From assembly GCF_900163565.1 (NCBI RefSeq), contig NZ_FUHU01000044.1:124001-188000 (forward strand): 64,000 nt of DNA. The letters are read 5' to 3'. The position numbers and the translations under genes were made by a program. Under the pieces are notes generated by a model. That model did not search any database and was not told where the DNA came from. It worked only from the letters and a program-made list of their open reading frames with translations. Shown here piece after piece: positions 8,988 to 17,090 of the stretch. Each line of letters begins with the position of its first letter. The first letter of the stretch is position 1. Origin of the DNA: Agrococcus casei LMG 22410 (GTDB lineage: Bacteria > Actinomycetota > Actinomycetes > Actinomycetales > Microbacteriaceae).

Positions 8988-9072
8988 GGAGGATTCGCCT
9001 AGTGGCCTATGGCGCACGCTTGGAAAGCGTGTTGGGTGCAAGCCCTCAGGGGTTCGAATCCCCTATCCTCCG
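8988..9072 (+). tRNA. tRNA-Ser (anticodon GGA)
   Basis: A complete class II cloverleaf: acceptor GGAGGAT pairs with ATCCTCC, D-arm, anticodon stem CACGC/GCGTG around loop TTGGAAA (anticodon GGA), long variable arm (GGGTGCAAGCCC), and T-arm GGGGTTCGAATCCCC, with G as discriminator. CCA is not encoded. The last 16 bases are repeated 69 bp downstream. Confidence 0.97.
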
Positions 9073-9125
9073 CTTCGCGTCGCATAGGCGATGCACCCCT
9101 CAATCAATTCGCAGTGCGAATTGCA

Positions 9126-9141
9126 AATCCCCTATCCTCCG
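9126..9141 (+). repeat. 16-bp direct copy of the tRNA-Ser 3' end (att-like)
   Basis: AATCCCCTATCCTCCG at 9126-9141 repeats 9057-9072, the 3' end of tRNA-Ser, exactly, with 53 bases between copies. Duplicated tRNA 3' ends are the typical scar of tyrosine-integrase attachment. No integrase or cargo lies between them, so this may be an empty or decayed site, or a preserved tandem att. Confidence 0.7.
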
Positions 9142-9248
9142 TCAATTCTTTGACAGTTCTCCGCCACAACTCACGCTCCTGAGGCGGGTCAGCTGCATAT
9201 TGCAGTCGGCACCCCGCTATGACGTGAGTTATGGCGGGCCAAGTCGCA

Positions 9249-9254
9249 TACGCT
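9249..9254 (+). promoter_or_regulatory. putative -10 box (leaderless)
   Basis: TACGCT lies 7 nt before ATG 9262 and favours that start over the GTG at 9256. Confidence 0.35.
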
Positions 9255-9261
9255 CGTGGGC

Positions 9262-9618
9262 ATGACCGAAACGCACATCGAGCACCGCCGCGGAACCGAC
9301 CGCGAACTCGTCGGCTGGATCCGCCCATCCGGCGAAGACTTCGTCGCAGTCGACCTGCTGGGTCGCGACGTCACCGGCAATGTCGACTGGCTCGAGGCCG
9401 AAGAGGCCCTCGAAGAGCTCGGCATCGGCTACCTCGCGGACGCCTACGAGCTGCGGCTCGCATCAGGCGAGTGGCTGCGCGTTCGCGTCACCGAAGTCAC
9501 GCCCGAGACCATCGGCCTCACCGTCGACGACGGCGCCTTCAACGTGATCGGCGGCGAGAAGCAGCTGTACAGCGCGCGCTTCCCGCTCGACCCGAACGAG
9601 CTCAGGCCGGCTGCCTAG
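9262..9618 (+). CDS. conserved hypothetical acidic protein
   Basis: A 118-residue cytosolic protein with no signal peptide or membrane segment. Acidic and rich in Glu/Leu, with predicted beta strands (WIRPSGEDFVAVDLLG; WLRVRVTEVTPETIGLTV). No family was recognised. The good codon pattern and the promoter-like box at the ATG support it as a real gene. It stands alone between tRNA-Ser and a convergent membrane protein. Confidence 0.7.
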   Translation: MTETHIEHRRGTDRELVGWIRPSGEDFVAVDLLGRDVTGNVDWLEAEEALEELGIGYLADAYELRLASGEWLRVRVTEVTPETIGLTVDDGAFNVIGGEKQLYSARFPLDPNELRPAA

Positions 9619-9631
9619 CTGGACATCACGC

Positions 9632-10957
9632 CTAGCCGACCCGCCTGCTGACGTATGCGGTCAGCCGTTCGAGCGGCCCGCGTCCCACGAGCAGCGCCCA
9701 CGCAGTGCAGCCGACGAGCACGGCGCCGGTCAGCCACCAGAAGAACGCGGGGTCGTCGATCCAGCCGCCCGGGCCTCCGACGATCCAGATCACCACGACG
9801 TGCGTCGTGTAGGCCGTGAGCGGCATCGAACCGACCGCCGCGATCGGCAGCAGCGCGTGCCGCAGCCCCCTCCCGACGAGCAGCAGCAGGCCGACGAGCG
9901 CGAGAGCAAGACCGCCGGATCCGAACAGCTCCATCGTGCCTCCCGAGTGCGGCGAGCTCGCCAGGAGCGCATCCGACATCATGTCGAGCGGCGCGTTGGC
10001 CTGCACCATGTCGATGTAGTCGTCCCAGCTTCCGCCGAGCCGCTGCTGCGACTCGATCGGCTCGTCTTCGGGCATCTCATCGAAGAACTCAGGCGGGTAG
10101 CACGACACGAAGCCGTCGCCGTAGTCCTCGCAGAACAGGCCAGACAGATCGACCTCGTCGCCCGGAGTCACGGGCGCTGCATAGGCACTCGACGACGCCG
10201 ACGAAGACGCGCTCGACACCGACGACGACCATCCGGCTTCTTCTCCTGGCCCCCACAGCACGCCGACCGAGTATCCGATGGAAGACATCGCAACGCCGAT
10301 CGCCAGCGCCCCAGCAGCAACCTTGGCCCGCGTCAGCTCGAGCCTGCCGAGGGCGAGGCCCGCGAGCATCAGCGACGTCCAGACGAAGATCGAGTAGGTG
10401 CCGTGCAACATGAGCGTCGTGCCCTCGCCGAACCCGAATGGCGAGACGCTGACCAGCCCCGCCTGCAGCGCCGGCCCCGCGACCGCGAGCGCAGCCGCCC
10501 AGATCACGAGCGTTCGCACCCGCAGCCCGACGAACAGCATCGCGACGACGTAGACGATGCCGTAGAACGTCAGGATGATGGCGATGTTGGTGCCGAGCAG
10601 CTCGAGCACCAGCCCGATCGCGAAGATCATCACGCCGCGCGCGACCAGCCGCAGTCGGATGCTGCCCAGCTGCGAGCGCTCGGGCACTTGCGTTCGCCCG
10701 GTCATGAGGGCGATCGAGATGCCCGCGAGCAGCGCGAACAGGATCGACGGGCGACCGTTGGCCAGCGCAGTCCAGGTCTCTGGATCCGACCACACGAACA
10801 TGGCTGAAGTCTCGAGCGTGTGCGCTGCGATCATGCCGATGACGGCGATGCCGCGAGCGATGTCGAGACCGACGATGCGCGGCGGGCGTCCGAAGTCGCG
10901 CAGTGTCTGCCTGAGTGATTGCGGGCGCGCAGGCGCGGTCGTGAGCGACGAAGTCAT
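9632..10957 (-). CDS. YeiB/HGSNAT-like membrane acyltransferase (DUF418/DUF1624 type)
   Basis: A 441-residue integral membrane protein with about ten hydrophobic segments. The N-terminal GLDIARGIAVIGMIAAH and NGRPSILFALLAGISIAL are typical of the heparan-alpha-glucosaminide acetyltransferase-like and YeiB families, which move acyl groups to extracytoplasmic glycans. The central loop (residues about 228-300) is Ser- and acid-rich with two Cys (FCEDYGDGFVSC) and is probably outside the membrane. The substrate cannot be told from sequence. GACAAT 7 nt before the ATG may be its -10. Confidence 0.8.
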   Translation of the reverse strand: MTSSLTTAPARPQSLRQTLRDFGRPPRIVGLDIARGIAVIGMIAAHTLETSAMFVWSDPETWTALANGRPSILFALLAGISIALMTGRTQVPERSQLGSIRLRLVARGVMIFAIGLVLELLGTNIAIILTFYGIVYVVAMLFVGLRVRTLVIWAAALAVAGPALQAGLVSVSPFGFGEGTTLMLHGTYSIFVWTSLMLAGLALGRLELTRAKVAAGALAIGVAMSSIGYSVGVLWGPGEEAGWSSSVSSASSSASSSAYAAPVTPGDEVDLSGLFCEDYGDGFVSCYPPEFFDEMPEDEPIESQQRLGGSWDDYIDMVQANAPLDMMSDALLASSPHSGGTMELFGSGGLALALVGLLLLVGRGLRHALLPIAAVGSMPLTAYTTHVVVIWIVGGPGGWIDDPAFFWWLTGAVLVGCTAWALLVGRGPLERLTAYVSRRVG

Positions 10958-11038
10958 GATCGCAATTGTCGTGCACGACTGGCCCGTGACAGGTCATTGC
11001 CGACGAAGAATACGCCTGCAGGATGATCTGCACCGAGG

Positions 11039-13003
11039 TCACTGCAGAGGAAGACGTGCCGTAAGCAGGTATCCAGTCGCAGTCGGGCCAGCTGTGACCT
11101 GACCGCCGAGTGCAGCTGCGCGGCCGCGTAGGCCCACAAGCCCCATGCCGGAGCCTGGCGAAGGCGAAGCCGCGAGCGCCTCAGACGCCAGACCGTTCTC
11201 GACTCGGATGCTCAGCGCATCCGTCTCGCGCCGCACCGAGACGTGCACGTCGGCCCCCGGCGAGTGTCGCACCGCATTGCTCAATGACTCCTGCACGATG
11301 CGGTAGGCCGTCAGCCCAGTCGCAGAGGGCACGGATGCGGCGACTGCGGCGAGCTGCGCCGGCTCGCCTTGCGAGTCGAGGGCGGTGAAGTCGATGCGGG
11401 CTCCTGACTGGCGAGTCGACTCGATGAGCGCCTCGAGGTCAGCCAGTTCGGGCTGCGGAGCGAGCGGTGCATCGGAGTCGGTGCGCAGCAGGCTCAGCAG
11501 GCCGCGCATCTCGGTGAGCGCTCGGCGCGACGAGTCGGCGATCGAGGCGAACTCGCCGACGGCTCGATCGTCGAGGCCTTCGATGCGGTACTTCGCGGTC
11601 GTCGACTGCACGGCGATGACCGACATCGAGTGTGCGACGACGTCGTGCAGCTCCTGTGCGATGCGGTTGCGCTCCTCGAGCTCCTGGCGCTTTGCGGTCT
11701 GCTCGGCGCTTGCGCGGCGCTCGGTGTCGAGGGCGCCGCGGCTCTGCGTCAGCTGCCGGATGACGATACCGATGACGGCGACTCCGCCCGAGACCGACGC
11801 GGCGACGATGATGTTGGCCATCACGTGCCCGGGCAGATCGGTGCCATCGAGGATTGCGAGCAGGAGACCCGACGGCACCAAGCCGCCGAACCAGGCGATG
11901 ACGCTCCACGGCCACGGGCGTCGCAGCGCGACCAGCAGCACGATGAGCGAGTGGGCGATCAGCAGCGTGACCGGCCACGGAAGCGGGAGGTCGACCAGCG
12001 GGCCAGCGGCTGCGACGTAGAGGATCGACCCCGTGATGGTGAACACGTCGAGCAGGATCGCGGCGACCGCCCAGCGCACTGCGAGCACGACCGCGGCGCT
12101 CTGCGCGACGGCCAGCACCATCGAGACGACGACGTTCCATTCGTACGCGGCTGCGAGAACAGGCCACGTCACTGCCAGCAGCGCGACCGCAGCGGCGCCG
12201 GCGACGATCCACGCCCATCCGTCTGCCGACAATGACTGCCCGCGGGCAGTGCCCTCAGTGCGGATGCGCGGGCGCGGCTGAGCTGCGGCGCCGGAGCCGG
12301 GAGCGTCCTGGCGGGGAGGGCCGGGGCGATTCGAGACGCCTGATGATCCGCCGAGCAGCGCCGCCTTCGTGACCGAGGCGTCGAGCAGGGCGAGGCCGCG
12401 CATGACCCACGGAAGCGTGACGATCGCGATGATGCCGAGCACCAGGTTGAACACGGCGTCGACCCAGAAGCTGCCGGTGATCGACGCCGGAATCGCGCCA
12501 CCGAACATGGCGTCGAGAATCAGCTCGATCAGCGATGTTCCGCGCGGCAGTGTCGCACCCCAGATCCAGAAGGTGAGCCCGCCGAGTGCGATCGCAGACC
12601 ACGTGACCGCGAACACGAAGGTGAACAGGCGCATCGGAAACGCGATCAGCCCCTCGAACACCAGGTCGAGCCAGCGGCGCGGGTCTGCGAGTGTCTTCAT
12701 GGTGCCGAGCACGCCCCGCTGACGCGGCTGGTACTGCACCGGTGCGAAGTCGATGCCGAGCATCCGCAGTCTCACACGCGACAGGTCGGCGAAGGCGCCT
12801 GCGATCGCGAGGGTGAACGGCAGGATGATCGCGCCCACCCAGATGATGACGGTGCCGACTCCGAGTGTGAAGAGCGTCAGCAGCACCGCGAAGGCGAACA
12901 CTGAGATGAACATGCCGGGCACGACGTATGCGTAGTCGCGACCCAGTTGCGAGGCCGTGCGGCGCAGCCACGACGGGTGCGCCTCCTGCTGGTGTGTGGC
13001 CAT
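11039..13003 (-). CDS. sensor histidine kinase, HisKA_3 type with membrane sensor domain
   Basis: A 654-residue kinase. The N-terminal half has paired hydrophobic segments and resembles the 'putative sensor' domain (YAYVVPGMFISVFAF...), followed by further membrane helices. The HisKA_3 site is ELHDVVAHSMSVIAVQ (His near residue 452). The ATPase part has an N box in QESLSNAVRHSP and G box GSGMGLVGLRGRA. The ATG at 13003 with AGGAG upstream gives the natural N-terminus; the open frame continues 276 codons further upstream over the divergent regulator, which is a shadow. It is divergent from its likely partner at 13238. Confidence 0.92.
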   Translation of the reverse strand: MATHQQEAHPSWLRRTASQLGRDYAYVVPGMFISVFAFAVLLTLFTLGVGTVIIWVGAIILPFTLAIAGAFADLSRVRLRMLGIDFAPVQYQPRQRGVLGTMKTLADPRRWLDLVFEGLIAFPMRLFTFVFAVTWSAIALGGLTFWIWGATLPRGTSLIELILDAMFGGAIPASITGSFWVDAVFNLVLGIIAIVTLPWVMRGLALLDASVTKAALLGGSSGVSNRPGPPRQDAPGSGAAAQPRPRIRTEGTARGQSLSADGWAWIVAGAAAVALLAVTWPVLAAAYEWNVVVSMVLAVAQSAAVVLAVRWAVAAILLDVFTITGSILYVAAAGPLVDLPLPWPVTLLIAHSLIVLLVALRRPWPWSVIAWFGGLVPSGLLLAILDGTDLPGHVMANIIVAASVSGGVAVIGIVIRQLTQSRGALDTERRASAEQTAKRQELEERNRIAQELHDVVAHSMSVIAVQSTTAKYRIEGLDDRAVGEFASIADSSRRALTEMRGLLSLLRTDSDAPLAPQPELADLEALIESTRQSGARIDFTALDSQGEPAQLAAVAASVPSATGLTAYRIVQESLSNAVRHSPGADVHVSVRRETDALSIRVENGLASEALAASPSPGSGMGLVGLRGRAAALGGQVTAGPTATGYLLTARLPLQ

Positions 13004-13225
13004 TGGTCGATTGTCTCCTACTCTGTGTGCCGGCGGTGATGGGTCTCGCCGGTGTTGCCTGCGGATCTTGTCTGCGGTTCTGCCTGCGGACTTGCTTGCG
13101 GTTTCGCTGACAGGCACCACAGTGCTGGCACGGCTTCGCGCTTGCGTCACCCGCGAGAGTGAATCGCATGGCACCCCTGAGAGTGATAGTTCTGTGCTGA
13201 GCCGGATTCTGTCGTTGGCGCGTGC

Positions 13226-13231
13226 TACGTT
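13226..13231 (+). promoter_or_regulatory. putative -10 box of the response regulator (leaderless)
   Basis: TACGTT lies 6 nt before ATG 13238 in the divergent kinase/regulator gap. Confidence 0.4.
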
Positions 13232-13237
13232 CCTGGC

Positions 13238-13924
13238 ATGAGCGACGCGCCTGATTCCGTGACCCCGATCCGGGTGATGATCGTCGATGACCAGGCGATG
13301 GTGCGGCAGGGATTCGGTGCGCTGCTCGACGCGCAGCCCGACGTCACGGTAGTCGCGACGGCTGCCGACGGCCTCGAGGTGACCGAGCTCGTGAAGCGCA
13401 CGAGTCCTGATGTGATCCTCATGGACATCCGCATGCCCAAGCTCAACGGCATCGACGCCACCAAGGCGGTGCTTGCGATGCCGGGGCTGTCGCATCCGCG
13501 GGTGATCATCCTGACGACGTTCGATGCCGACGAGTATGTGTTCGATGCGCTGCGGGCGGGTGCGAGCGGGTTCATTCTCAAGGATGCGACGGCCGACGAT
13601 CTCGTCAGTGCGGTGCGCGTCGTGGCTGGGGGCGAGTCGCTGCTTGCTCCCTCTGTGACGAGCAGGCTGATCGCCGACTATGCGACACGGCCTGCGCCCA
13701 GGCGTGACGCCCAGAAGCTCAGCGAACTGACGGAGCGCGAGCTCGGCGTCATGCGCGAGATCGCGACGGGCAAGTCGAATGCCGAGATTGCGGCTGAGCT
13801 GTATGTGTCTGAGCAGACCGTGAAGACGCACGTCTCTCGGATTCTGTCGAAGCTCGGGCTGCGCGACCGCACGCAGATCGTCGTCACTGCCTACGAGTCA
13901 GGGCTGGTGACCGCGGAGCGGTAG
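13238..13924 (+). CDS. NarL/LuxR-family response regulator
   Basis: A 228-residue regulator. The receiver domain has the acidic pair in MIVDDQ, phospho-acceptor Asp63 in ILMDIRMP, and the conserved Lys in GFILKDA. The C-terminal LuxR helix-turn-helix (about 160-225) has LTERELGVMREIATGKSN and SEQTVKTHVSRILSKLGL. It is probably phosphorylated by the divergent kinase at 11039-13003. Targets are unknown. Confidence 0.94.
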   Translation: MSDAPDSVTPIRVMIVDDQAMVRQGFGALLDAQPDVTVVATAADGLEVTELVKRTSPDVILMDIRMPKLNGIDATKAVLAMPGLSHPRVIILTTFDADEYVFDALRAGASGFILKDATADDLVSAVRVVAGGESLLAPSVTSRLIADYATRPAPRRDAQKLSELTERELGVMREIATGKSNAEIAAELYVSEQTVKTHVSRILSKLGLRDRTQIVVTAYESGLVTAER

Positions 13925-13971
13925 GGCTGCTGCGGCTTCGCCTGCGTCTGCTTCGTCGCTGGCAGCTGCGC

Positions 13972-14051
13972 CACGAGAAACCGCAATGTCACCAGAAACC
14001 GCAAAACCTGCGGCTGCTCGTGCACGGATGCCCGAATTGCGGCCTCTCGTG
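13972..14051. repeat. 80-bp palindromic repeat, copy 1 (upstream of DUF222 gene)
   Basis: It begins CACGAGAAACCGC and ends GCGGCCTCTCGTG, so the ends are inverted repeats, with further nested pairing inside. Copy 2 at 15498-15577 has the same length and orientation with about nine mismatches. The two bracket the broken DUF222-HNH gene. Confidence 0.8.
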
Positions 14052-14132
14052 CACCGCAATTCTCGCTCGATCCGACGCCGCCTCCCCATGTCAGACGTCG
14101 CCATTACGTTGGTTCTAACGAAGGAGGTGAGC

Positions 14133-15284
14133 ATGAGCACCGCACTAGCCACTGCAACGCCGAGCAGCACCGCTGAGACGATTCAGTGACTGACCGCGGA
14201 GGCTGCCCAGGTGTTGGATGCCGCCTTCGACGACTTCACCTCGTGCTCCACTGGCGACCGGTTCGCGACACTCAACGCGATGACCGAGTTCGCTCTGCAG
14301 CACCAGGCGCATCTGGCTAGGTTTGCACAGGTGCTCGAGCACTCCGGCTCAATCCTGTCGAGCGTCGCCAAAGACCTCCAATACTCCTCGACTGCAAACC
14401 TCTTGCAGCATGAAGTCGGGTTCGCAAAGGGCCAGGCCGACGCCTACGTGCGACTCGGCAAACTGTTGGAGCACCGCGAGTACCCGGTGCTTGCCGAAGC
14501 GATCGAGGCCGGCACAGTGTCGTCACAACAGGCGATCATCATCGTGCGGGAGTTTGATCGGCAGCGTGATCGCTTTGATGCGGAGTTCCTGGCCATGGCC
14601 GATCGCAGTGCCGTCGCATTTGCTGAGGGCAGCGACTCCAGCCAGCCGTGGAGCCCCGAAGACCTCCGCGACAGCATCCGCGGCTGGTTCGCCCAGCACG
14701 ATCCCGAGCAGGTCGAGCTGCGCACCGAGCAGCAGCATTCGCGGAGGTCGTGCAAAGCGTGGGTACAAGAAGACGGCATGGTCACCGTCATCACACTGCT
14801 GACAGCAACGGATGGTGCGGCGGTGATGCAGTTCCTCGATGCGAACGCATCGCCACGCACGCGCCTTTCAGCACCAGACGGTGACCCCGAGATCGACATG
14901 CGCACCCGTGAGCAGAAGATGGCCGACGCATTCGTCCAGGCTTTCACCACCGCCGCGAAGAGCAAGCACACGAGCACTCAAGGTGGGTCCGCACCAACGC
15001 TGCTCGTCACCGTGCCCATGGCCGAGATCGACAAGCACGCCAACGGCACGCCAGCCCTCGCTCGTGTCAGCCGCACACAGGAGTTCGTGCCGGTCGCTGA
15101 GGTCTCCCGGATCATCTGCGACGACGCGGTGCAGGCGGCCATCACCGACGATTCCGGCAATGTGTTGAAGCTCGGCCGGTCACAGCGACTGTTCTCCCCT
15201 GCCCAGCGCAAGGCGCTGAACGTCGCCTACCCCACTTGTGCGACAGACGGATGCACGATCCCGTCAGTGTGGGAAAACGGCTAA
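14133..15284 (+). pseudogene. DUF222 / 13E12-type HNH endonuclease, stop codon near start and truncated before HNH core
   Basis: The ATG at 14133 follows a strong AAGGAGGTGA site and gives 18 codons, then TGA at 14187-14189. The same frame continues LTAEAAQVLDAAFDDF and runs through the DUF222 domain to residue about 383. The end reads LNVAYPTCATDGCTIPSVW then ENG and stop; in the family the CEAHHxxPW catalytic core follows this exact point, so the nuclease site is lost. A hairpin-forming sequence replaces it. A restart at GTG 14211 could still give 357 residues without catalytic function. Two palindromic repeats flank the gene. Confidence 0.85.
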
Positions 15285-15314
15285 CAGGCCGTTTTCGTGG
15301 AAAGACCGGGATCG
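15256..15314. repeat. imperfect long hairpin at the break of the DUF222 gene
   Basis: The inner stem GAAAACGGC/GCCGTTTTC (15273-15281 with 15288-15296) has loop TAACAG; the outer arms CGATCCCGTC and GACCGGGATCG also pair. The stop codon of the truncated gene lies in the loop (TAA). It could serve as a terminator or be an inserted palindromic unit. Confidence 0.6.
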
Positions 15315-15340
15315 CGAGCCTCCGATCCAGCACAATCCAC

Positions 15341-15366
15341 GGAAACGATCCGTCAGGATCGTTTCC
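15341..15366. repeat. perfect 11-bp-stem hairpin
   Basis: GGAAACGATCC, loop GTCA, GGATCGTTTCC. It lies 27 bases after the previous hairpin and resembles it (GGAAAACG versus GGAAACG). The 465-base gap from 15285 to 15749 holds these two hairpins, a possible scrap of the HNH gene C-terminus (HHHQVHLERLK in another frame near 15370) and repeat copy 2; no gene is supported there. Confidence 0.6.
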
Positions 15367-15497
15367 CCACCACCATCAAGTGCATCTCGAACGCCTCAAG
15401 ATGACCAAAGACCCCCAGACTCAGAAATGGAAAGCCGTCAGGGCAATCCGAAGATGATGCCCGACAGCCGATTCCCACTGTCGATGCCCGCCCGCGT

Positions 15498-15577
15498 CAC
15501 GAGAAACCGCGATGTCACGAGAAACCGCAGAAGCTGCGGCTTCTGGTGCACGGATGCGCGAATTGCGGTTTCTCGTG
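15498..15577. repeat. 80-bp palindromic repeat, copy 2 (downstream of DUF222 gene)
   Basis: Starts CACGAGAAACCGC and ends GCGGTTTCTCGTG, an exact 13-base terminal inverted pair. The inner part GAAACCGCAGAAGC/GCTGCGGCTTC also folds. Same length and direction as copy 1 at 13972-14051. Confidence 0.8.
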
Positions 15578-15749
15578 TACTCCCGTTTGGGCGTGCACGG
15601 GTGATGCGTGTATGCCGGCCGGCCCGCCAGCGACTGACGCCCGAACATCTCAGAACGTCATCCTCTCGTCGCGCCCGAACCCCTCGAGAGAGTGACGCGC
15701 ACCGGCATGCCTGAACCATACGTTCTCCTCAGCCGAACGAGGAGACACC

Positions 15750-17090
15750 ATGGCAATCGCACACCACCCGGCCCGCGCAGCCGCAGAACGCACAGCCACG
15801 CCAACACCAGCACTAGCACCAGGCCGCGACGGCACCATTGACGCCATCCGCACCGCATGCCTGCTGGTGGTCGTCGTGCTGCACGCACTCATGGTCGGCA
15901 TCGAGAACTCACACGGCTCCCTCGTGACATCCGTCGCCATGGACGGCCAGCCCTGGTTCGCTCCCCTCACTTGGGCACTGCAGGTCATGCCGCTGTTCTT
16001 CATCGCAGGCGGCTTCGCATCACTGAGCCAGTGGCGCCAGATGCAGAGTCGCGGCGAACACTGGACCACCTACGTCGTCGCCCGCACGCGACGACTCGTG
16101 ATCCCTGCAGTCGCAATGATCGCAATCTCGGCCACCGGAATCGCAATAGCCAGAGCAGCCGGCCTCAGCGATGAACTCGCAGCCGAAGCCGGACACCGCA
16201 TCGCCCAGCCACTGTGGTTCCTCGCTGTCTACATCGGCGCATCCGCTCTCGTTCCCGCCATGGCACGACTGCACCGACTCGCTCCGAAGCGAACCGTCGC
16301 CGCCCTGTCGGCTGCGATCGTCGCAGTCGACCTGACACGAATCGTCACCGGCATCGACGGCATCGGCTACGCCAACCTGCTGTTCGTCTGGCTCTTCGCC
16401 CAGCAGCTCGGCTTCTTCGCCCGCAGCTGGCGCAGCGACTTGCACAGAGCATCCCGCCGCACACCCGCTGTGACACTCGTCGCCGCTCTGACCGCCATGG
16501 TCACCCTCATGGCAACCGGGCTCTGGAGCACCGACCTGATCGCCAACCTCAACCCGCCGACGATCCTGCTCGCGCTGCTGGCTGTCGTGCACCTCTGCGC
16601 ACTGCGACTCGCCAAGCCGACCCTCGACCGAGCCTTCGCCCACCCCGCCGTCTCAAGACTGGTGCGCATCGCAAACCCGCGAGCAATGACCGTCTACCTG
16701 TGGCACATGCCGCTGATCATGGCACTCATCGGCGTGCTCTGGGCTGCCGAGATCCCCATGCCCGAACCCCACTCAGCAGCATGGTGGGCGACGAGAGTGC
16801 CGTGGCTGGTGTCGATCGCACTCGTGCTGATCCCGGCAACTGCCGTGCTGCAGCGCTTCGAGCGCATCGCAACAGCCCTGCCAGCACCGAAGCCAGTCGC
16901 TTCCCACGCCGCCCTGGCGTCGGTGATCGATGCAGCCGCAGGCGTCACCCTGGTGCTGCTGGCAGGCGTCGCGAACCCGCTCGCCGCCACCGCATCCGTT
17001 TGCATGCTGCTGGTGAGCATCGCGCTCGGCTTCACCGGCAGGTCAGTCAGCGACGACGGTTGCCCAGAATCCCTCGGAAGACCTGCTTGA
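15750..17090 (+). CDS. acyltransferase 3 family membrane protein
   Basis: A 446-residue integral membrane protein with ten or more hydrophobic segments, with the acyltransferase-3 N-terminus DGTIDAIRTACLLVVVVLHALM (putative active-site His) and MPLFFIAGGFAS. The family O-acylates cell-surface glycans or lipids. The ATG at 15750 has GGAG 7-8 bases upstream. The 3' end overlaps the convergent HerA-like gene by 44 bases. The target cannot be deduced. Confidence 0.87.
   Translation: MAIAHHPARAAAERTATPTPALAPGRDGTIDAIRTACLLVVVVLHALMVGIENSHGSLVTSVAMDGQPWFAPLTWALQVMPLFFIAGGFASLSQWRQMQSRGEHWTTYVVARTRRLVIPAVAMIAISATGIAIARAAGLSDELAAEAGHRIAQPLWFLAVYIGASALVPAMARLHRLAPKRTVAALSAAIVAVDLTRIVTGIDGIGYANLLFVWLFAQQLGFFARSWRSDLHRASRRTPAVTLVAALTAMVTLMATGLWSTDLIANLNPPTILLALLAVVHLCALRLAKPTLDRAFAHPAVSRLVRIANPRAMTVYLWHMPLIMALIGVLWAAEIPMPEPHSAAWWATRVPWLVSIALVLIPATAVLQRFERIATALPAPKPVASHAALASVIDAAAGVTLVLLAGVANPLAATASVCMLLVSIALGFTGRSVSDDGCPESLGRPA

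Noticed and set aside
7402-9087. 561-codon open frame on the plus strand opposite pta
   Set aside because: Shadow of pta's third-position GC bias; low-complexity His/Arg/Ala composition, and it would cover tRNA-Ser and the pta promoter.
13004-13831. Upstream 276-codon extension of the histidine kinase at 11039
   Set aside because: It overlaps the divergent response regulator entirely and is not kinase-like; ATG 13003 with AGGAG gives the proper start.
14211-15284. Intact 357-residue DUF222 protein starting at GTG 14211
   Set aside because: The strong ribosome-binding site and natural ATG are at 14133, with a stop codon between in the same frame, and the HNH core is missing; called a pseudogene instead.
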